From Pseudorasbora parva (lineage: Eukaryota > Chordata > Actinopteri > Cypriniformes > Gobionidae): a DNA stretch of 64,000 nt. Each line of letters starts with the position of its first letter. The first letter of the stretch is position 1. Below the pieces are notes generated by a model. That model was not told the DNA's origin and did no database searches. It saw nothing but the letters and a program-made list of their open reading frames with translations. Positions 48,715 to 64,000 of this stretch are shown here, piece by piece. The stretch is taken from contig NC_090174.1 in the NCBI RefSeq assembly GCF_024679245.1, positions 13,680,850-13,744,849 of the forward strand, read 5' to 3'. The position numbers were made by a program, and so were the translations under genes.

Positions 48715-49404
48715 ATATGCACTATGTAGTATTTTTGCAGTAAAATATCCAAAAACCACTAGGCCAGTGTTATATATTTTGTTCAGTTGAGTATCGACAA
48801 TATCCCAAATGTTTCCAACTATTTGTAAATTGTGAGAAAATTGTTATTTTAACTAAGGACCTGGATATTTCAGAGTAGCGTTTGAGCGAGTCGCCTGTCA
48901 ATCGCGTCATATCTGCGTTACCCTCGCTTTTATTCTGCAGAAGCGCTTTTCTCTTAGCAGTGTGAACATGTCACAGCAGCGCCAAGCGAATGCATGAAGT
49001 AATGTCATAACATCATTTTAAACACACTTAAAATTATCTAATATGATTAACAGAGGGGCTTTACCTTATAATCATGACCGGAAAAAGCGGAAGTGCGCAC
49101 ACCCTGCGGCGGTGTCCCATCCCGTCATAATAAAAGTCCCGGTACTCGTGACCCGCGTGTTTGTATAACAATCGCTCCTGCAGCCGTGCTCAGCTCCACA
49201 ACACTCGGTCCTGCTCTGCTTTACACTACAGTAACGTTAATAACCGCATGCATGAACATGATTTCTGCCCGAGTCCTATTTTCCACCGGCTGTGAGGTGA
49301 AGACCACATGTCCCAAGATACTGCGCTCACACTTGGCGTCATCAAACTACGCCTTTGTTTAGAATAGGCGCCCTCCAGTGGACGGAAAGTTGCATAGTGC
49401 ACCT
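48715..49404. mobile_element. TTAA-flanked DNA element (TGCACTATG ends)
   Basis: TTAA at 48711-48714 and 49405-49408. The ends ATATGCACTATG and CATAGTGCACCT are inverse at the TGCACTATG core. The right half (48880-49370) is GC-richer and gives a chance plus frame at 49093-49362. Confidence 0.75.
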
Positions 49405-49408
49405 TTAA

Positions 49409-50868
49409 TATGTATTCATTCTATGATGTTGAAGTAACATGAACAAATTATGTTTGTTTAACCCAATTGATTCATGAGGGACCAAAGTACACAATTAAAT
49501 AATGTAAATCCAACACACTTTTTTTCAGTGTATTATCACATGGTTTTATTAATGGAACATTATTGAAGATATTTTGAAAAATCATTTTTTCCCATACAAT
49601 GAAAGTCAAATTCGTCCAATACAACATTAAACCAAATTAAATAATTGTATGGGGAAAACACAACTAAAGCATGTCTATAAAAAAAGTAAATGAGAGTGAG
49701 TAAATGATATCTACCTTTAAATATAAATAAACTGCTAAATTGCGGTTCTGTCTTGACTGTTTTATTTTGCTGAAACATTGTTATGCCTTGACAGAAATGC
49801 TCGATGTCGTGAACTGTATATAATCCCTCTCGTTCCCATCTCTGGGCAATCACAGCGTCCTCCTCAGCCTGTGTAACATTTAGCCCACTATCACTTTGCT
49901 ACAAGTTAACTTCTCATCACATATGTACCGCTCGCCGTGTAATCTGAGCTGCCTCGATGAGAAAAATAAAGTTAATCTCAGTGATGTCTAAGCTTTTGAA
50001 TGGGATTTCAACTTTACAGTTTCGACCTTGCAGTGACTCCATCAGAGCCCAGAGTGACCTAACATGATGTCAAATGTGTCCCAGGTGTGGACTGTGACCG
50101 GAGAGGTGAAAGCGAGCGAGATTGATGGACCTCTTCCTGTCTGCTCTCTTCTCTGATGTTACTAGGGATGGAGCTGATCATTCAGAGGTTGGAAAATGGC
50201 TGGATGCAGTGGGCCAATCATTATTTCTCTTGAATAGTGACTGAGGAAATGCAGAACACCTTTTTCATTCTTTTTTTGTGTCTTCTTTTACTGATTGTCT
50301 GTCATTTTCTTTCTTTTTTCCAGTGTGTCTTTAAACAGTCAGTGTACAATTTATTGAGAACAGTCAAGACTTTGAAAGAAGAGAAAAGTTATAGGCTGAT
50401 CTTGAGCTTTAAAAGAAGCCTTACTCATTTTGGTAGACAAGAAAACTGAATGAAAAAAATGATTTTTTTATATATATATAATTTACTCACCCTCATGTTG
50501 TTTAGGCTATTTTGGTCCACATTAAAGTCAATGTCAAACTTTAAAGCTCTAAAAAGGATATGGCATAAAACAAATCCATACAACTCAACTGGTATATTCA
50601 AAGATCATGACTTTGGTCATGTGATGCGCAAAAACCAATGAAGTCTGGCGTTTGGTTGAGATTTTCTGTGGCCATATTCGATGTATTCTGTGTATATGCA
50701 TGACCAATGTTTTGATATAGGTTTAAATATCAGTTCATCATGCAAAGCAATCATGTCATTTCAGAAGACTTAGAATATACCAGTTGGGTCATATGTCAAG
50801 CAAACATAATGTCATTTTCGCAGCTGTGTTTTGGGTATGCTATTATGTAAAAATAAATCAATCAATAA
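49409..50868. other. No gene recognised
   Basis: Scattered MITE-like body sequence (49560-49700; 50470-50800) without complete termini; otherwise low-copy. Confidence 0.4.
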
Positions 50869-51007
<139 letters not shown>

Positions 51008-51588
51008 GTCTGGTTCACTATCTTTGTGGGGACTCTCCATAGGCGTAAAGGTTTTTATACCGTACAATCCGTATTTACTATCCCCTTACACTGCCCCTGC
51101 CCCTAAACCTACCCATCACAGGAAACATTCTGCATTTTTACTATCTCAAAAAACATCATTTAGTATGTTTTTAAGGCCATTTGAATTATGAGGACATTCG
51201 ATATGTCCTCATAAACCACATTTATAGTGTAATACCAGTGTAATACCCATGTAGTTATACATATTTGAGTCCTCATAAACCACATAAACAGGCTCACACA
51301 CACACACACACACACACACACGTCTGTTTCACTATCTTTGTGGGGACTCTCCATAGGCGTAAAGGTTTTTATACCGTACAAACCGCATTTTCTATCCCCT
51401 TACACTGCACCTGCCCCTAAACCTACCCATCACAGGAAACATTCTGCATTTTTACTTTATAAAAAAAACTCATCCTGTATGATTTATAAGCATTTTGAAA
51501 AGTGGGGACCGCTGGCTGGTTCCCACAATGTAGGTAATCTCAGGTTTTACTATCCTTATTGGTACATTTGGTCCTCACAATGTGATAT

Positions 51589-51629
<41 letters not shown>
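51008..51629 (+). repeat. Two tandem copies of a CA-tailed dispersed repeat
   Basis: Copies at 51008-51290 and 51322-51589 share GTTCACTATCTTTGTGGGGA and CCTAAACCTACCCATCACAG. Each is preceded by a (CA)n array and a third (CA)n (51590-51629) follows. Their divergence suggests duplication of the unit together with its microsatellite. Confidence 0.7.
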
Positions 51630-51631
<2 letters not shown>

Positions 51632-51784
51632 GCTGAAGCCTTATTCAAATATTTTGAATATTTTTCAGAACAAAGAAAGCCATGTGACTTTGCAATGACA
51701 TGAGAGTGAGTAAATTATGAAAGCATTTTCTTTTTGGGTGAACTATTTTAGACAGTAGTGAAGTTAAATTGATATCAAATGGAG

Positions 51785-51990
51785 GTTACACTTTATTTTA
51801 AAATGTCATTGTTACAGCATAATTATATATTCAAGTACTATGTAATATTAATTGACTACATGTACTTACTAGAGTATAGGTTATAGGTAGGATTAGGGTT
51901 TGGTTGAGGGTTAGTTGTATGCAATTATGCATCATTTACTGTTATTATGTAATATATGTAACAAGGACACTGTAAAATATAGTGTTACCC
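51785..51990. mobile_element. Short MITE (GGTTACACTTTATT / AGTGTTACC ends)
   Basis: Terminal blocks GGTTACACTTTATTTTA and AAAATATAGTGTTACC are approximate inverses. The centre contains a GGATTAGGGTTTGGTTGAGGG motif. Confidence 0.5.
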
Positions 51991-52251
51991 AAATGGAAAA
52001 TTTGCTCTCTCCAGTTATCCTGTGATCTCACATTTTTTTCCAATAAACCGAAGAATTTGCAATCAAAAGGGAGATATTTTAATATGATTTTTAGCTATAG
52101 CTAATAATTTAGTTGATCTGTCATTCACATTTTTATAGCTCTTTATTTCCAATTGTTTGTCAATTGTTGTTTTGTGTTTTTATTTCTCTTAAGGAATTTT
52201 GTGAGAAACATCTGAGGAAAAAGACGTAAAATAAGTCTCTACAAAGTCACT

Positions 52252-52408
52252 GAAGAGAAGAGAAGAGAAGAGAAGAGAAGAGAAGAGAAGAGAAGAGAAG
52301 AGAAGAGAAGAGAAGAGAAGAGAAGAGAAGAGAAGAGAAGAGAAGAGAAGAGAAGAGAAGAGAAGAGAAGAGAAGAGAAGAGAAGAGAAGAGAAGAGAAG
52401 AGAAGAGA
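52252..52408. repeat. (AGAAG)n pentanucleotide repeat
   Basis: About 31 perfect pentamers on the plus strand. Confidence 0.95.
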
Positions 52409-54754
52409 GAGTAATGTCCCATAACCTGTCCTCCCCACCTCTTGACTCAACTCATCGTATGGCTTTAATTACGAGTTATTACCCTCAGTATCCAGGGAGC
52501 CATTCCTCTTGTGTGTGACCTCAGAGATCACTACACTAGAAGTGTATTGTCATACGCCTGCAGTCTTAGCACAGAGAGACAGAAGGAGCGAATGTGTGTT
52601 CCCAAAGAGTAACATTTGTTGCAAACAATACCACGTAACCACTCTGACAACATCTCCCAAATGCCCTATAGTTCTGCAGCCTTACCCAAGCTAAGTTACC
52701 TGTGTTTGTATTACCAACCATATTACCAACCATACCCACCAAAATAAAATAATCTATAGAGCATTCCTCAGAGAGGTGTATAGTGCTGATGTAGGGTGAG
52801 ATTGACCTGTGAAGTTAATACATTCACCTCACAATCCAACCCAGAAGAGAGCCGCCTCTCCCCCACACTCCCACCAGCCTTTGATCAGTGGTGAATCTCA
52901 TCCCAGAGGCTGGCCGACAGAATGACCTTTTTAAGGCATCCCAAACATTTTTCGCCACTTGCCAACAGATGAAGACCCCAAAAAAAGGAAAAAGGACAGT
53001 TTTACCATGACCAGCTATACTGCAATATTTTACACGAACTCAAAGGCCATTATCAGCTATAACATATACATATTGTATTTGTCTCGTTTCTGCAATCAGT
53101 CAGGAAATAATAAATAAAATAAAAAAACAGGCTCCAAATTGCTACTTAGATTAACACAGAAAAATATCGTATAACAGGACTGCTTCCTTCTGAATTTATA
53201 TATATATTTATGTATACCAATGCATCATGCAAAGCATGACTCAATGATTTTGAATTTAAAAACTAAGGCTTTCAAACCTACTGTGTTGTTAGGATAGCCT
53301 CATTTTGAAAAACCAATACAGGCTTTTAAGCAGGACTTCTTGTGTTTTATTGTATCTTATTTGTAACAGACTTGTACAAACAGAGGACACAGACACTCAA
53401 ACCACGCAAATACGTGCACATCAATATTAGTGTAGAGAAATGGCCCAGCGCGCAATCTGCGGATCAACAGGTAGTTTATGAAGGGCTGTAACCCGTCATA
53501 TTAATGCTCAGCTCAGATTTAAAAGGGAGAAGAGAGTTTTAGAAAATCTGAGTTGATGATAGCTGTCACTCTTTTTTTTCTCAAGCGTTCAAATTCGTGT
53601 ATTTCATATAATATGAATCTCTAAATGAACTGCATGTGAATAAAGACAATTTAAGTGAATACGTATATTTTATGATTAGAGTTTTTCCCAGTCTTTTGTA
53701 TAGGTGTTTTTTCCCCCCCGTATATTAAAAGGAGTCAGTACTTACGACAAAGTTGCAAAATAATGTTTTCCATTTTTTCTTTTATAATAAAGGGTCGAAC
53801 AGAGTTCTATAAAAGTTTAAACGTATTCGACAATGGCATTCTGTGCTAATATGATTCATGTTGCTGTCTTTTCTTTGTATGTGTAAAATATTTTGAACAC
53901 TCGTCTTAAAAAAAACATATGACCTTCTATTTCAATTGATCTTCTATACATGGTGGAAATAATTCGTTGGAAAGAGATTTAATCGTAATGATTAAGCAGC
54001 TATATCTTGAAGAATACATTTAGCATGTGTAGGCTGCATGCTTGCACTAAACCCCCCAAAATAACAAATCTTACCTGATCCTTGACCTGATGAATATTGA
54101 AAAATAGGCTAGATACTTGCATTGGATTATATATGATATTGTCTGACTGGGTTTTAAAATGTGGATTATGTGAGGTTGTTACATTTTTAGATGCTGTATG
54201 TTGTGCCAGAACTTTGTAGCACGGCCGTTAATAATGTTAGTGGGCTCTTTGGTAATAATTCGCAAAGAAACTCATTTAAAACCTTGATAAAAGAAAATTC
54301 TGTCGAAAAGTTCACATCTGTTTTATCAAGTAATCCTGGAATTTCAAACAGAACATTCCTATATTATATTACATTATTCTTATCACTAGATGTTTTAATC
54401 TTGTTCTGTGTTCTTGTGGGTAGCCTATTTGGTTTGGATGCTGGATGAAAGGCGTGTTTGTGTTTACAAATGACAAGGAGTACATTATTCATATAGATCC
54501 AATTATCATATTTTTTTTCCAGTCATTTTAATATATAAAAATGGAATATGCCTGTTAAAACTATAAGCGCCGTTCAAGTCATAAGCTCTTATATCGCGTC
54601 GTCTCCAAGAAAACAAAGTTTATATTTTTATATAGAGATAAAAAAATACGACATTATTTAAAACATGTTCTTATTAAACTATAACGTGATTTTAGTATCT
54701 GTAAAACTGGTGATATTTAATATTTTCAGTAAACAGGTGACCTTTAATAAAACA
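52409..54754. other. Low-copy AT-rich DNA upstream of tbx2
   Basis: No repeat termini and no supported exon. Unlike the rest of the window this stretch looks largely transposon-free. Confidence 0.45.
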
Positions 54755-54807
54755 ATAACACATTGAGTGACATCAACTGTTGTCCATGATGTCACTCAAT
54801 GTGTTAT
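54755..54807. other. Perfect 21-bp stem hairpin
   Basis: ATAACACATTGAGTGACATC plus A at 54755-54775 pairs without mismatch with 54787-54807, leaving an 11-nt loop. No flanking direct repeats seen. Confidence 0.85.
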
Positions 54808-57689
<2,882 letters not shown>

Positions 57690-57728
57690 CCAATAGATTT
57701 CTTAAAGTTCGACAATGGAGTATAAATA
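57690..57728 (+). promoter_or_regulatory. Possible tbx2 core promoter (CCAAT and TATA box)
   Basis: CCAAT at 57690-57694 lies about 30 bp before TATAAATA at 57721-57728, a classical spacing. A start near 57750 would give a 5' leader of about 650 nt. Inverted CCAAT boxes (ATTGG) also occur at 57866-57870 and 57989-57993, so a start closer to 58030 is equally possible. AT-rich background makes the TATA match weak evidence. Confidence 0.3.
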
Positions 57729-58401
57729 TATCAAGCATGCACACGGTCCTAAAAGTGATGAAACGCAAGCTGGGGAAAGCGCTCTGTTACCCGGCTGCCT
57801 ACAGCCAGATGACCGTTCCTCTGTTAGGTTATGCGGGGGTGGGGTTTCCAGATCCTTACTCTGTCATTGGTTAATATTTTATTCTGTTGACATGTTTTCT
57901 TACTGCAAATGCTTCCGACACCTTCTAGCCAACCCCCCCTTCACGATCTTGGCCGGAGCTGTCAAAACCACGCCTATGGAGCTCTACAATTGGTCCAGAA
58001 TGCGTAAAATCCGCAATCAAGACTGTTTGGTTCATTAGTGCGGGGATCCAGTGAGAAGGGACATGTAAGACAGTGTGGTCAGGGAAGAACCTTCCAAATC
58101 TACATCAGTGCTCACGACTTTCGCATCCTTATTGTGGCTGCTTTAGTTTCTCTAGTGGCTTGGAAAGAAGAAAAGCTGTAAATCTACACCGAAGTGTCAA
58201 TGTTGCTCTTTTGAAGGATATTATCATTGTGTTGCAACTGGACATCCTCGACGGTAGTGGCATTTCCTACCAGTCCGCTTCAACTACTGCGAAACAGCCA
58301 GTCTTCAGCTGTAAGAGGGCGACAGTCAGACGGACTTACGCGAGTTAAGGGCGCAGTTATTTTAGAATATTACACTTTCATCTGGCTTTTTGGATGCACC
58401 G

Positions 58402-64000
<5,599 letters not shown>

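Noticed and set aside
49093..49362. 89-residue frame
   Set aside because: Lies wholly within the TTAA-flanked repeat 48715-49404 and has no domain.
52189..52450. Ser/Leu/Phe-repeat frames on the minus strand
   Set aside because: Translation of the (AGAAG)n repeat.
57715..58038. 107-residue frame upstream of tbx2
   Set aside because: Overlaps the putative promoter/leader and has no recognisable domain; at most an upstream ORF.
58390..58401. N-terminal extension of Tbx2 by four residues
   Set aside because: The upstream codon is TTG; the ATG at 58402 gives the conserved family start.

Overview
The window looks like genomic DNA of a cyprinid (zebrafish/carp-like) fish. The evidence is a T-box gene with vertebrate exon structure at the right end, dense fish-type transposable elements (DIRS, Tc1/mariner, hAT, many short TTAA-flanked foldback elements) and long microsatellites. 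Only one host protein-coding gene is recognisable: a TBX2-type transcription factor, probably the tbx2a paralogue, on the + strand from 58402 past the window end. Seven coding exons are present with consensus splice sites and consistent phases; the last is cut by the window edge. A possible CCAAT/TATA promoter lies at 57690-57728.

Everything from 1 to about 57.6 kb is non-coding or transposon-derived as far as I can read it. 1-1.77 kb: a decayed Tc1 transposon split by a TTAA-flanked element that carries an exon resembling fish P2X7-like proteins. 3.76-5.52 kb: a foldback element split by a second copy of that TTAA element. 5.6-12.7 kb: a four-level nest, in which a foldback element contains a TTAA element, which contains a DIRS retrotransposon, whose gag contains an LTR retroelement with a perfect 5-bp target duplication. 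20.1-24.75 kb: two more TTAA elements, the second split by a rearranged DIRS whose recombinase and gag now face each other. 24.9-28.6 kb: a third DIRS remnant whose gag carries a perfect 20-unit hexanucleotide expansion. 32.9-34.3 kb: a mariner/IS630-type transposon with an internal hAT mini-element. 35.9-39.3 kb: Tc1 pseudogene, solo-LTR-like sequence and TTAA elements. 40-52.4 kb: short MITEs, a foldback element with a 42-bp minisatellite, and long simple repeats. 52.4-57.6 kb: mostly low-copy AT-rich DNA upstream of tbx2, with one perfect short hairpin.

No transposon gene appears intact: recombinase, reverse transcriptase and gag reading frames all show stops, frameshifts or deletions. The likely functional content is tbx2 plus possible cis-regulatory DNA around it. 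The layout suggests a gene-poor flank of a developmental regulator that has accumulated repeats. Family assignments rest on recognition of motifs and remembered consensus sequences; no database search was run.
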